Part shown: in pieces, positions 1-9,246 of the stretch
Layout of the letters: every line of letters starts with the position of its first letter
Numbering within the stretch: the first letter of the stretch is position 1
Virus record (IMG/VR): IMGVR_UViG_3300032288_005455
Coordinates: 1 to 51,053 of that record
Origin: a virus
DNA length: 51,053 nucleotides
Strand: one strand, 5' to 3'
The notes under the pieces: generated by a model
Seen by the model: the letters and a program-made list of their open reading frames with translations, nothing else
Databases searched by the model: none
Told to the model about the DNA's origin: nothing
Made by a program: the position numbers and the translations under genes

Positions 1-891
1 GATGATGTTTGTAATTCTGCTTGGCAAGGTGAAGAAGATTTTTTTGATTGGTGGATAGACCATAATTATATTTTAAATTTTGTCAATCTTAGAAAACAGC
101 TATTAGAAAAAAGTGTTGACGACCAGATGGTTCTTCAATCCGTTTCCGATGGGATGGGACTTCCTGGCGGTGTAGATGGTAATACAAAACCCGGTGAAGT
201 TGATCTTCCTTTGTTTATCACTAATGATGCTTTTTATCGAACTTACTCTTTTTTCATCACTGCTTATTCAGTAAAAAATGCTTCTGGAAATATTTCAAAC
301 AGTTTTGGATATGCCAGGGATCTTCAATTTTACGATACTAAATTAGTAAGTGATCGTCCTATTAATAAGTATGTTAAATATGAAGTTGAATATGTGACCG
401 AAAAAAACTTAGGACCTGGAAGTATTATTTTTAAAGGAAGGGTGAACGAAGAGGTGTACAAGAAGGAGAAAAAAAGAACTTGGGTAGGAACACAGTATGG
501 TGAGAATCAACACCAAAATTTACAACAAGCTTTAATCCAAAACAGAATCAACAGATACGAAAATTTTAAAGTTTACCTTGAGACCCAGATGCATTCTTTT
601 ATTCCTTGGATCTATCGAGGACAAACAGTACCTACTAGGATAGTCCATGCAAATGCTGCACAGGCTAAAATGGCATCACAAGAGGAAGGAGGAGGACAAC
701 CATACGATTCTAAGCAACATGAAGTAGGAGCTAAGGTTGATAATAAATTTCTAAGTGGGGTTTATATGGTTATGGGATCATATATTGAGTATATAAACAG
801 TAAAATAGTTCAATCGTTTATTCTTGGAAAAAGAGAATGGATGATTAACGACGGTAGAGGATCAGATCCCGACCCAGTAGTTAAAAATTAA
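1..891 (+). CDS. Baseplate hub protein, gp27-like, 5'-truncated by window edge
   Basis: The reading frame is open from base 1 with no stop, so the gene starts before the window; 296 residues are visible, and the first internal ATG (127) is not a convincing start. The segment around residues 16-40 (FFDWWIDHNYILNFVNL) and the C-terminal part (FLSGVYMVMGSYIEY...) resemble the hub/late-control-D family, which forms the trimeric ring joining spike and tail tube. By family knowledge it would sit at the centre of the baseplate above the gp5-type spike. Neighbours fit: a tube-fold protein follows after 2 bases and a gp5-like OB protein comes next. The assignment is by pattern and context; the N-terminal domain is missing, so the family is not proven. 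Confidence 0.55.
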   Translation, partial: DDVCNSAWQGEEDFFDWWIDHNYILNFVNLRKQLLEKSVDDQMVLQSVSDGMGLPGGVDGNTKPGEVDLPLFITNDAFYRTYSFFITAYSVKNASGNISNSFGYARDLQFYDTKLVSDRPINKYVKYEVEYVTEKNLGPGSIIFKGRVNEEVYKKEKKRTWVGTQYGENQHQNLQQALIQNRINRYENFKVYLETQMHSFIPWIYRGQTVPTRIVHANAAQAKMASQEEGGGQPYDSKQHEVGAKVDNKFLSGVYMVMGSYIEYINSKIVQSFILGKREWMINDGRGSDPDPVVKN

Positions 892-893
892 AA

Positions 894-2954
894 ATGGCCA
901 ATTTTCTAAACGATATTAAAGACAATTTAAGCAGTGTAGCTGATCCGAATCAAATTTTTAATAAAGGAATTGATAGAGGAAGAACTACGTTCTTAAAAGG
1001 TCTTAAAACAACTTCTTCAGGTCAAAAAGAAGATCCTACCTATACCGGATTTAGAATTATGTTCGATATGGGTTATGGCGGTTTAGTTGATCCTGAATCC
1101 TACCTTCCTATTAGTCCTTTATTTTCAAACGGAAGTAATCAGATAGTTGGTCCAATAAAAGGAATGAAAACCCCGGAACCTATTCCTAGAGACTTTTTTA
1201 ATCTTTCCCAAAATAAAATCACAAGTTTTCCTAATTACACTGCAGACATGCAATACATGACCGCAGAAGCTTATTTAAGGGAAAGAAGAAGCTTAGAAGA
1301 GAATGGACTCGGAGGAATAACAAGAGATGCCACTGGAAAAGTCATTCCACTAGATGCTAATAGTTTTAGTGGTGCTGGGGTTTCCCACAGAGCGGATGCT
1401 TTGGTTGGATTTAGAAATTTATTGTTTAGTATAAACGAAAAAAGTCCGTGGTTTATCAAAAGCATTGATGGATTAGATGGGGTATTAAAAAATCTAATTC
1501 CAAGACAGATAGGTCAAGGTGGTGGATACAGAGAACAAAGATCTGGAGTATTAACTTTTAATTGTATGGATTCAATTGATCTAAGAGTTAATGCTATGGC
1601 AGATCTATACAGAAAAGCCACTTACGATTACCAATATCAGAGAGAAACCATCCCGTCCAATCTGAGAAAATTCAGAATGTGGATCATAGTTACTGAAATA
1701 AGACAAGTTGATCTTCAAAGAAATTTGGCTGATGTTTTAAACCCTTTTAATCTCCCTGGTGTAAGAGGAATTGCAGAAACAATTAGAGATATTGGGCAAG
1801 GAACAGGATTATTAGATGGTGGTGCTAATCAATCTAAAAATCCTAGTAATGATTTAGAATCCTTTGTTAAATCTTTCGAAAAACTTACACCTTACATTTT
1901 AATGTATCAATTGGATCTATGTGAATTTAACTTCGACGAATCGTATCCTTTTACCACTTTAAATAACGCAGAAAACCGAAACGCAGTTGAAAATAAATTT
2001 AAAGTTCACGTTGGAAATATAAGAGAATATAAACTTCAATATAATATTCTTTCAGATTTATTAAAGAACGAATCTTCATTTGCCCCTATATTAGTTCAGG
2101 ATAGCTGGAATATGGCTGGTTCTAAAATTATGATGAAGGGGGTTAATTTAAATAACAACGTAGATCTTTTCAGAAAGCTAGCTAATAATTTTATTAATAA
2201 TTCGGTTGCTTCTGTTGTACAGCAGCAGGTGTCTCCGATAGTAACTCGACAGATTTTAGGTAATGCTTATGGATTTAATATTGCTGACGCGGTTAGATCT
2301 TTAAATTCTGCACAGGATCTTCTTAATGGAATAAAAACAATAAAATCACCTTTCCAGGATAACAAGCCACAGTCTAAGGGATTAGGGGGTCCAACTGAAA
2401 GAAATTATCCAACCATCAAAGAAGATGTTTATCCTACTGTTCCTGGATCTTCCCCATCTAATCTTGGCAATCAATATCCACAGGGTGGCACTGGAAATGG
2501 TTTAGGAAAGACTGACGTTTATCCAAATAACCCGGGGACTGATCTTGGATTACCTGACAGGGCATATCCAGTTGTTAAACAGGATGAATATAGAAACGTT
2601 GGTGGAGATTTAGACAACAAGGATCTTGGTGTTCCTGATAGAATTTACACTAAAACATCTGATGATGTTTACAAAGAAAGCCCGGGTGCTGATCTAGGAC
2701 TTCCCAAGAGAGTTTATGGTACGGTAAAACAAGACGTGTATAATGAAGTACCAGGAAAAGATCTTGGAGCTCCAGATAGAACCTATCCTAGCATTTCCGA
2801 TGACATTTATGAAAATAACCCAGGTGGTGATTTAGGACTACCCGATAGAACATATCCAGTAAACAAAGATGATGTTTACGGAAATATTCCAGGATCTGAT
2901 CTTGGAGTTCCAAAAAGAACATACCCCACAATTTCAGAAAACGTCTATAAATAA
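894..2954 (+). CDS. Tail/baseplate tube-type structural protein with C-terminal 23-residue repeats
   Basis: The product has 686 residues and starts ATGGCC two bases after the hub gene. Residues about 215-400 contain beta-rich stretches such as LRKFRMWIIVTEIRQVDL and YQLDLCEFNFDESYPF, of the kind seen in tail-tube and tube-initiator (gp19/gp48/gp54-type) proteins. Between the hub and spike genes, a tube-initiator or tube-cap role is plausible. From about residue 496 to the end there is a repeat array with consensus DLGLPDRTYPxxxDDVYxxxPG. The last six units begin at 2541, 2622, 2691, 2760, 2829 and 2898 and are spaced 27, 23, 23, 23 and 23 residues. Two or so looser units precede them. The repeats are unusual for a tube protein. 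Function is inferred from context and fold-like pattern only. Confidence 0.5.
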   Translation: MANFLNDIKDNLSSVADPNQIFNKGIDRGRTTFLKGLKTTSSGQKEDPTYTGFRIMFDMGYGGLVDPESYLPISPLFSNGSNQIVGPIKGMKTPEPIPRDFFNLSQNKITSFPNYTADMQYMTAEAYLRERRSLEENGLGGITRDATGKVIPLDANSFSGAGVSHRADALVGFRNLLFSINEKSPWFIKSIDGLDGVLKNLIPRQIGQGGGYREQRSGVLTFNCMDSIDLRVNAMADLYRKATYDYQYQRETIPSNLRKFRMWIIVTEIRQVDLQRNLADVLNPFNLPGVRGIAETIRDIGQGTGLLDGGANQSKNPSNDLESFVKSFEKLTPYILMYQLDLCEFNFDESYPFTTLNNAENRNAVENKFKVHVGNIREYKLQYNILSDLLKNESSFAPILVQDSWNMAGSKIMMKGVNLNNNVDLFRKLANNFINNSVASVVQQQVSPIVTRQILGNAYGFNIADAVRSLNSAQDLLNGIKTIKSPFQDNKPQSKGLGGPTERNYPTIKEDVYPTVPGSSPSNLGNQYPQGGTGNGLGKTDVYPNNPGTDLGLPDRAYPVVKQDEYRNVGGDLDNKDLGVPDRIYTKTSDDVYKESPGADLGLPKRVYGTVKQDVYNEVPGKDLGAPDRTYPSISDDIYENNPGGDLGLPDRTYPVNKDDVYGNIPGSDLGVPKRTYPTISENVYK
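2379..2951 (+). repeat. Array of about eight 23-residue (69-bp) coding repeats
   Basis: These tandem units encode D-L-G-[LVA]-P-[DK]-R-x-Y-P-x4-D-[DE]-[VI]-Y-x3-P-G. Six regular units run from 2541 to 2951 with 69-bp steps (first step 81 bp); degenerate units start near 2379. Codons differ between units (gatcttgga, gatctagga, gatttagga) while the protein pattern is kept. This suggests the peptide motif is selected and that this is not a fresh slippage product. Confidence 0.85.
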
Positions 2955-2968
2955 GGCATTTTAAATTC

Positions 2969-2982
2969 GGGATACATAAAGT
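2969..2982 (+). promoter_or_regulatory. Possible late promoter box upstream of the spike gene
   Basis: GGGATACATAAAG lies about 15-25 bases before the ATG at 2995, in a 40-base gap. It is a one-mismatch version of the GATATATAA box found before six other genes in the window. The resemblance is to the T4 late element TATAAATA; this is the weakest member of the set. Confidence 0.35.
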
Positions 2983-2994
2983 AAAATCCGAGCT

Positions 2995-3780
2995 ATGTCT
3001 TTAGATAATTTACAGGAATCCAATATAGAAAGATCCCAACATTTTCTTGGTGTCATCATTGATAACAAAGACCCAGAATTTCGAGCTAGATGTAAGGTTA
3101 GAGTCTTTGGCATGTATGATGATATAGCAGATGAAAATCTTCCTTGGGCATTTCAAAGATTTGATATTTCTTTCGGGGAAGGCGGAGGATCGGGAAGAGT
3201 TAGTATTCCTAAAGTAGGATCCATAGTTCATGTTCAATTTAACAATGGAAATTATTATGCTCCTGAATACAAAGCAGTTCAGGAATTATCTACTGATCTT
3301 ATTAATGAGATAAAGGCATCTTACGAAGGTGCTCACTCTTTAATCTATGACGGAATAGAACAGCTAAAAATATATTATACAGTAGCTAAAGGATTGGTTA
3401 TAGATTTAAAAGATTCCACCATAATAATATCTAACGACAACTCCATAACTGTTACCCATGCGGGGCAAACCGCAACACTAGAATTCAGAGGAGGAAAAAT
3501 CACCGAATATGCTAATTCTGAAATAGAAAGTACTGCAGTAACTAGAATTAAACAAAGCAGTAATGAAGTTTGGTCAGATGGAAAAGTAACAAAGCTAGGA
3601 CACGTTCCTGTTTATTCTGCTGTTCTTGCTGAGCCACTTTGGATGTTTTTAAAACAACTAGCAGCAGCAGTGGATGCTAAAGTACCTTCCTGTCCTGGAT
3701 GTATGACAACATTGGCAGAAAGTTATGAACAATTATCTACATCAAGTGTGATCAAGCTAACAAAAGAGAATGGACAATAA
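2995..3780 (+). CDS. 5: Baseplate central spike protein, gp5-like OB domain without lysozyme
   Basis: The product has 261 residues. Residues about 15-100 have the gp5/VgrG-type OB-fold pattern: FLGVIIDNKDPEFRARCKVRVFG, then LPWAFQRF, a glycine-rich turn and GSIVHVQFNNGNYYAPEY. Residues about 125-200 are short alternating beta strands (IIISNDNSITVTH) typical of a trimeric beta-helix/spike stem. T4 gp5 has a lysozyme domain between OB and needle. It is absent here, as in many T4 relatives, so cell-wall digestion would need another protein. The C-terminal part has a CPGC motif and is helical. The gene follows a possible late promoter and overlaps the next gene by 11 bases. By analogy it forms the membrane-piercing tip below the hub. 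Confidence 0.72.
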   Translation: MSLDNLQESNIERSQHFLGVIIDNKDPEFRARCKVRVFGMYDDIADENLPWAFQRFDISFGEGGGSGRVSIPKVGSIVHVQFNNGNYYAPEYKAVQELSTDLINEIKASYEGAHSLIYDGIEQLKIYYTVAKGLVIDLKDSTIIISNDNSITVTHAGQTATLEFRGGKITEYANSEIESTAVTRIKQSSNEVWSDGKVTKLGHVPVYSAVLAEPLWMFLKQLAAAVDAKVPSCPGCMTTLAESYEQLSTSSVIKLTKENGQ

Positions 3781-6700
3781 TTTAGAAAAAATACAAGCTC
3801 TAATTGATAGTTTAAATAGAGGGGAGATAACACCAGAGGAACTTGCTTCTAAGATAGTTCCTGGAAAAGATCCCTTGCCTAGCGACGATGAGATTATATC
3901 GATGGGTGAAGAAATTAATAAATCTTTAGAACCCGAGGAGTTAGTATTAAGCGACGATGAGATTAATGATATTCTTTGCCAATACGAAGGGGAAGAATTG
4001 GGGAACAGAATTCTGTGGAGATGTTTAGAAAAGCTGGGTCTTACTACAGATATTAAAGAGTTACCAGATTTTTCAAACAATGATTCATTCGATTCTTTTT
4101 TTGAGAAAAAAAATCTATCTGATAGATTACAGAGGGCTAAGGAGATGATTTCCGATAATCTGGATTTAGACCTAACAGGAATTAAATTTAAGAAAGCCAA
4201 TTTAAAAATAAGGAATTTTAAAATTGCTGGATTTAGTTTTCCATTGAATATAATAACCCATTTAGGAAAACCCCTCTTTTTTCATATCGCACCTCCTAAG
4301 CTTTCCCTTGCTAAAATACTTGAGAAATTAAAGATAAGGGCAAAAAGTAAAAAAACTAAAGATTGCGAGAAGAAGCTACAAAAGACCATGATTGATGACG
4401 ATGAGCTCATCAAAGACCTAGAGGATCTTTTGGATCAAGAAAAAGACTATAATGACATAGGAGAAATTGTAGAGGATCTTTTCTGCGAACCCAATATTCC
4501 AATTAACCCCGAAACGGGTGAACCTCTTTTCACGAAGAATGATCTGAATAAATTCCTTCAGGAAATATGTGAGCCGGATCCGGAGCCAGATCCTATAGAG
4601 AATCCAGAAATTCCCCCAATAGAAGATATCTCGGATAAAATAAATTCTTGTTTAAAACAGACAAAATCTATATTTAATGACATCAGAGAAAAGAATGAAG
4701 AAAAATCAAGATTACAAAAAGCGGAAAAAGAATTAGAGGAAATCCTGTTCCATTATAAGATAGTTAAAAATTATTATGATGGATTATATGAGCAATTTCA
4801 GAAAAAACAAGCTGCAGGAAAAAAGGGAAACCCTCTTCTTCTGACTTCTGTTTTGGTAATGAACTCTGAAGCAGCTAATAATTTTATGAAATCGGTAAAA
4901 TCTTTTTCGTCTAGATTTAAAGAATCTAAAAAGGAAGAGATAGCACTATTATCTGGATATGTTGGAATATCTTTTGTCTTACAGTTTCCCCACGGATTGG
5001 GAAAAGAAATACCATTCGAGAAAGTCAAGATGGATATAAATAACGACCTTCTCTCCCAGGATTACCAAAGAGTTGATATTACAAAATTACAGCTGGGAAT
5101 GGAGTTTTCCTCTAAGGGAGTTTTAGCAGGAAGAAATAAAGACTTTTTTAAGGATTTTAAAAATTTTATATCAATAAAAGATGAAAATCCTAAGAACGCT
5201 AAAGATTATTTTAATTTTGTTAGTGACATAGAAAATACAACAAAATCAAAAGAACAAATACTCAAGGAAATACAAATCGATCATGGTTTTTTATATTCTA
5301 ATTTAATTGAGACATCTGCTAGTCCTTGGTTGTTTTTTAATAAAGAAGAGAGGGGAGATAATGATGCAAGAAAATCCTCGGACATAAAACCTGCTAAAAC
5401 AGACAAAGATGGTAACCCAAACAAAGAATTTGAATCTTTTTGGCAGGATTATAAAACATCGTGGGATAAAAAATACACGCTAAGAAAAGAAGAGGTAGAA
5501 AAAAAGATTCTAGAGATAAAGAGTCTTTCCGATATTTTCGTTGAAAAATTAGCAGATTATTATTTCACTGTAAATCTAAATTCTGCTTCTAATAATCTTT
5601 CAATGTTAAAAGGTGCTTCTGAGGAAATATCAAAGAGAGTTTCTTCGATCGAGAATCAATTATTAGATATTGCTGAGAGAATTACAAAATTAGATCAGGA
5701 AAATTCCGCGGATAATTTATCTTCTAAGGCATCTGCAATATCATGCGCAAATCCTCCTCAGAAAGCACCTTGTCCTAGTGATTGCTGTGGACCGGCTGGA
5801 CAAAGTATTAATATAAGCAAAACGTGTACCTTTCCAGGAGCTCCTGATTGCCCAAATTTATTTACAGTTTGTTATTGGAAGGAGTTTTGTAAAAATCTAA
5901 ACAAAGTGGGTCTTCTCCCTCTTCCTGCTGGACTTCCCCCAATTGAAAATCCTGCTGGATTTTTACCTAATATTGGTTTAAAATATTGGCCGGTTGGTTA
6001 TTTACCGCCTTCATTTATTCCCCTGCCACCCCCGATAGTTAATCCACTTGATGGACTTCCTTTTATTAGAATTCCAATGCCGATGGTTTGGACCAAAGTG
6101 GATCCTATTGTTATTCCGATTGGAATAGGAGTTATTGTTATTTTCATTCCTTTCGTTGGTGGATTTATGCCTAGTCCTTTAGTTTATTTCCACGATTTTC
6201 TGACTGGTAATAATATCTTCTTATTAGGTATGAGAGGATTTAGATTCATTCCAAGAAAATCAGATCCTATAGCTAGAGATCCACTTGAGAATTATAAGAA
6301 GATGATTTCTAGAGGAATTCCAAATTTTCTTTTCCCTTTTCCTAATCTAGGAAAGGATAACGTGGACGATCCTGCTAGAGTTATTAAAGAGATAAAAGAT
6401 AACATAGACAAGAGACTTGCTAATTATAAGAAGCTTCCTGATATGGGGAAAATTCAAAAAATACAGGATAAGATCACTAAGAAAAAAGAAGAGGCAAACA
6501 AAAAGATTTTAGAAAAGAAAAGGAGAATAGCCTTAGAGGGTGGTGATATTAAAAAGGAACAGGAGGAGGTTAAAGAATTTTTAAAATCTATAGACAAGGA
6601 AAAAATAGAAGCAGTTAAAGAATGTATAAATGAATATTTGGTAGGAGCAGTCGATTTACCAGATATTCCTTTTCCTAAGAATTCAAAAAACTTAGTATTT

Positions 6701-8098
6701 GAAATACCTTCTGTGATAAAGAATGCTCAGGATGTAGCGAATAAGAAGAAGCTTGGGATTATCCCTGCTATTACCCCTAGTCCTAAAAAAATAAATCTCC
6801 TTTCCAATATATTAAGATCCGTAGATAATGTAAAATATCCAACACCTGCGGAATTTGATGATATTAATAAAGGTTTATCAAAAGATTCTAAGATTGTTGC
6901 CAGGTTTGATGAAAAACTAAAAGACATAAACAAAAATCCAGAGTCCATGAAAAAGATCTCAGATCTTGTTTCTGGTGGGGTAAAAAAAGTATTTGAAGGG
7001 AAAAAATCCCCGATTTCTAGCAAAAGTCTTTCTTCATTTAAAGCTAAGATAAATCCTGCACCTAGAATAGCGGGAGCAGGTGTTCCAGTCCCTAGCTCTT
7101 TAGAAGAAATTCCAAACCCAATAACGCAAACTTTAAAAAATTATATTTCAAGTAATTTAAATTTTAAACCGGAACAAATAAAAGATTCCATTGAGAATTT
7201 ATCAATCGGGGAAAATAAAGTTCTAAGGCAGAAAGATATTAAAATGCTTACCAAGAATGTTTTAAATAAAACTCTATCTGCATTTCCTGGCGGGGATCTT
7301 AAAAATTTTATAATACCAGATCCTGCTAGTATAACAGGTATGGTTAAATCTTTCTCCAATCTTTCTTCCTCATTGGATCTTCCAAAAATTCCTCCTAAAA
7401 AAAGTTCATTACCTTCTGCTCCTTTGCTTCCTGGTGGAATTCCTCAAATAATTATTCCGGGTAAGGCTATTGGTAAATTTTTAGTGGATGGTCTAATGTC
7501 TTCATTAGATACTTCCAGTTTTGATAAAATTCTTCCAGGTGGACTTGAAAATTTTGAATCATTAACTGATAGCGATTTAAAGGTTGTTTCTGATAATTTA
7601 ATTAAAAATTTTTCTAAGAGTGCCAAAATACCTGTTATTGAAAATCTTCCAAAAATTCCGATTACTTCCAGACCTCAGGATTACATAGAATTCACGATGA
7701 ATTTTTTACCAACTCATCCGTTTTCTGATATAGCTTTCACTGCTCTCTGGACTAAATTTAAGGCTCCTTCAAGAATTCCAATTCCTGGAGGATTTTTAGA
7801 AGAGTATTTAAAAGTACAAGATGCAATATTTTCTAAGATCCCCTGGCCAGTAATAGTGCTACTTGGTAGAAACGTTGTTAATATTCTTAATCCTTTATGG
7901 AACAAAGAAGATATTCCCAGATGGGATAGGATGTCTTTAAGAAATCCTTTCTATGTAGTTTTCCTCGACGAGTTCTTAAGATCAGCTACAGATATTTCGG
8001 GAGGATTTAAATTCTTTATAGGTGCAGGAAAATTATTTTATCCTCTCCCAGATTCTGAAATTAATTTGGGGTTTGGTACTAAAATAACCATAAGTTAA
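3770..8098 (+). CDS. Very large unknown structural protein with Cys cluster and hydrophobic Pro-rich core
   Basis: The product has 1442 residues; the family is not recognised. The ATG overlaps the end of the spike gene by 11 bases, which suggests translational coupling. Visible parts are: an acidic helical N-terminus; probable coiled coil near residues 285-345; another coiled coil near 625-655; a cluster of eight cysteines at about 657-708; a proline-rich hydrophobic block at about 715-810 with a membrane-like run (IVIPIGIGVIVIFIPFVGG); a Lys/Glu-rich helical block at about 860-945; and a C-terminus rich in Pro-Ile-Pro motifs. Its place between spike and gp25 suggests a virion part of the hub or inner baseplate. 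A tape-measure or membrane-interacting role is conceivable but not shown. Confidence 0.6.
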   Translation: MDNNLEKIQALIDSLNRGEITPEELASKIVPGKDPLPSDDEIISMGEEINKSLEPEELVLSDDEINDILCQYEGEELGNRILWRCLEKLGLTTDIKELPDFSNNDSFDSFFEKKNLSDRLQRAKEMISDNLDLDLTGIKFKKANLKIRNFKIAGFSFPLNIITHLGKPLFFHIAPPKLSLAKILEKLKIRAKSKKTKDCEKKLQKTMIDDDELIKDLEDLLDQEKDYNDIGEIVEDLFCEPNIPINPETGEPLFTKNDLNKFLQEICEPDPEPDPIENPEIPPIEDISDKINSCLKQTKSIFNDIREKNEEKSRLQKAEKELEEILFHYKIVKNYYDGLYEQFQKKQAAGKKGNPLLLTSVLVMNSEAANNFMKSVKSFSSRFKESKKEEIALLSGYVGISFVLQFPHGLGKEIPFEKVKMDINNDLLSQDYQRVDITKLQLGMEFSSKGVLAGRNKDFFKDFKNFISIKDENPKNAKDYFNFVSDIENTTKSKEQILKEIQIDHGFLYSNLIETSASPWLFFNKEERGDNDARKSSDIKPAKTDKDGNPNKEFESFWQDYKTSWDKKYTLRKEEVEKKILEIKSLSDIFVEKLADYYFTVNLNSASNNLSMLKGASEEISKRVSSIENQLLDIAERITKLDQENSADNLSSKASAISCANPPQKAPCPSDCCGPAGQSINISKTCTFPGAPDCPNLFTVCYWKEFCKNLNKVGLLPLPAGLPPIENPAGFLPNIGLKYWPVGYLPPSFIPLPPPIVNPLDGLPFIRIPMPMVWTKVDPIVIPIGIGVIVIFIPFVGGFMPSPLVYFHDFLTGNNIFLLGMRGFRFIPRKSDPIARDPLENYKKMISRGIPNFLFPFPNLGKDNVDDPARVIKEIKDNIDKRLANYKKLPDMGKIQKIQDKITKKKEEANKKILEKKRRIALEGGDIKKEQEEVKEFLKSIDKEKIEAVKECINEYLVGAVDLPDIPFPKNSKNLVFEIPSVIKNAQDVANKKKLGIIPAITPSPKKINLLSNILRSVDNVKYPTPAEFDDINKGLSKDSKIVARFDEKLKDINKNPESMKKISDLVSGGVKKVFEGKKSPISSKSLSSFKAKINPAPRIAGAGVPVPSSLEEIPNPITQTLKNYISSNLNFKPEQIKDSIENLSIGENKVLRQKDIKMLTKNVLNKTLSAFPGGDLKNFIIPDPASITGMVKSFSNLSSSLDLPKIPPKKSSLPSAPLLPGGIPQIIIPGKAIGKFLVDGLMSSLDTSSFDKILPGGLENFESLTDSDLKVVSDNLIKNFSKSAKIPVIENLPKIPITSRPQDYIEFTMNFLPTHPFSDIAFTALWTKFKAPSRIPIPGGFLEEYLKVQDAIFSKIPWPVIVLLGRNVVNILNPLWNKEDIPRWDRMSLRNPFYVVFLDEFLRSATDISGGFKFFIGAGKLFYPLPDSEINLGFGTKITIS

Positions 8099-8121
8099 AA
8101 CTCATTTTTAAAACAAAAAAA

Positions 8122-9246
8122 ATGGCTAAAAAAAGAAATTACACAAGGGATGAGTATTCTCCCGAAGAAAGAGCTCTCATGGATGAGCTGTACGAAGGAC
8201 ACTATCAGAGAAATTTTTATTCCAAATCCATAGAAATGACAAGTAAAGAACTTGAAGAAAATCAGGTTCTTAGAGTCAAAATATCAACCATAGCGGGAAA
8301 TAGAGCTATTGGAGAAACAAGTGTAGGACAATCTGTTTCGATTGATCTTGCTAAGGAAGAAAAAGCCATAAAAAGGCTTGGATTCCCTCCAATTGAGGTA
8401 ACTCTAGGAAGCGAACTTGATGTGGTTGTTTTTTCTGGAAAGAGCGGATCCTACAATGGATCATTGGCTGCTGGTTATGAAAATGCTCTTAAATCAGATT
8501 TACTTAAATCGATTAAAGACGAAGCCTCTGCATATGCATGTAGAATAGAATCTACCTGTCCTGGTGGATTCATGGTTAACCTGTCAGGAATCAAGTGTTT
8601 CCTTCCTGGTTCTCTTGCTGCTGCAAATAGAATTATAGATTTTCAATCTTTCGTTGGTAAAACAATTAACGTAATGATTGAAACCTATGATGAAAGAAGA
8701 GACATATTTGTAGTTTCATTTAAAAAGTATCTAAAGCATATCATCGACAGAAAAGTTGAAGAGCTTTCTTTAACCCAAGAATATACAGGAACCGTTACAG
8801 GAACATCAACTGCAGGGGTATTTGTTGAGTGGGACGAGTATTATACTGGCTTAATTCCTGCTGAAGAATTTGAAACATCCGGCAAAAACATGGGAATAGA
8901 ACCAGGTGGGTCCGTTTCTTTCTATGTTTCCGATTTTAGAAATCCAACAAGAATTGTGTTGAGATTAACCGCTCCTGAGGGGAAGGACAGAGATCTTCAG
9001 GAACTAAAAGATGTTTCTTTATCGGAAGACAAGGAAAATAAAATATATAGAGGTACAGTGTCCAAGGTTAAGAATTTTGGAGTTTTTATTAAGCTCGAAA
9101 ATAATATCGTTGGACTTGTAGAAAAGGACTGGTTAGCTAAAAATCCTAAGGAGTATGAAGTTGGATCTGAGATCAATTGTACAATTATGGATGTTGAACT
9201 ACAAAGTTCTAAACTGTATCTAAAAGAAAAAATTGAAAATACTTGA
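8122..9246 (+). CDS. Phage-encoded multi-S1-domain RNA-binding protein
   Basis: The product has 374 residues and starts after the SD-free leader AAAACAAAAAAAATGGC. Four OB/S1-like units can be traced: about 46-120 (divergent), 136-205, 220-292 and 307-371. The second contains GGFMVNLSGIKCFLPGS followed by FVGKTINVMI and VVSFKK. This is the signature arrangement of ribosomal protein S1 domains, where the core is GGxxVxxxGxxxFLPGS...FVGK. The last unit (YRGTVSKVKNFGVFIKL) is a canonical S1 start. S1 unfolds mRNA leaders and brings them to the 30S subunit. A shortened phage copy could steer ribosomes to phage mRNA or bind RNA otherwise. It lies inside a baseplate operon and its end overlaps the next gene by 14 bases. 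Confidence 0.85.
   Translation: MAKKRNYTRDEYSPEERALMDELYEGHYQRNFYSKSIEMTSKELEENQVLRVKISTIAGNRAIGETSVGQSVSIDLAKEEKAIKRLGFPPIEVTLGSELDVVVFSGKSGSYNGSLAAGYENALKSDLLKSIKDEASAYACRIESTCPGGFMVNLSGIKCFLPGSLAAANRIIDFQSFVGKTINVMIETYDERRDIFVVSFKKYLKHIIDRKVEELSLTQEYTGTVTGTSTAGVFVEWDEYYTGLIPAEEFETSGKNMGIEPGGSVSFYVSDFRNPTRIVLRLTAPEGKDRDLQELKDVSLSEDKENKIYRGTVSKVKNFGVFIKLENNIVGLVEKDWLAKNPKEYEVGSEINCTIMDVELQSSKLYLKEKIENT

Noticed and set aside
127-129. ATG at 127 as the real start of the first gene
   Set aside because: The frame is open to base 1, and the upstream residues fit the hub family.
2379-2951. CRISPR-like array
   Set aside because: The 69-bp repeats are coding, diverged at DNA level and have no spacers.
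2946-2953. Exact TATAAATA at the end of the repeat-protein gene
   Set aside because: It is the last codons and stop (Tyr-Lys-stop) and lies further from the next start than the GGGATACATAAAG box. It could still act as a promoter, but coding explains it.
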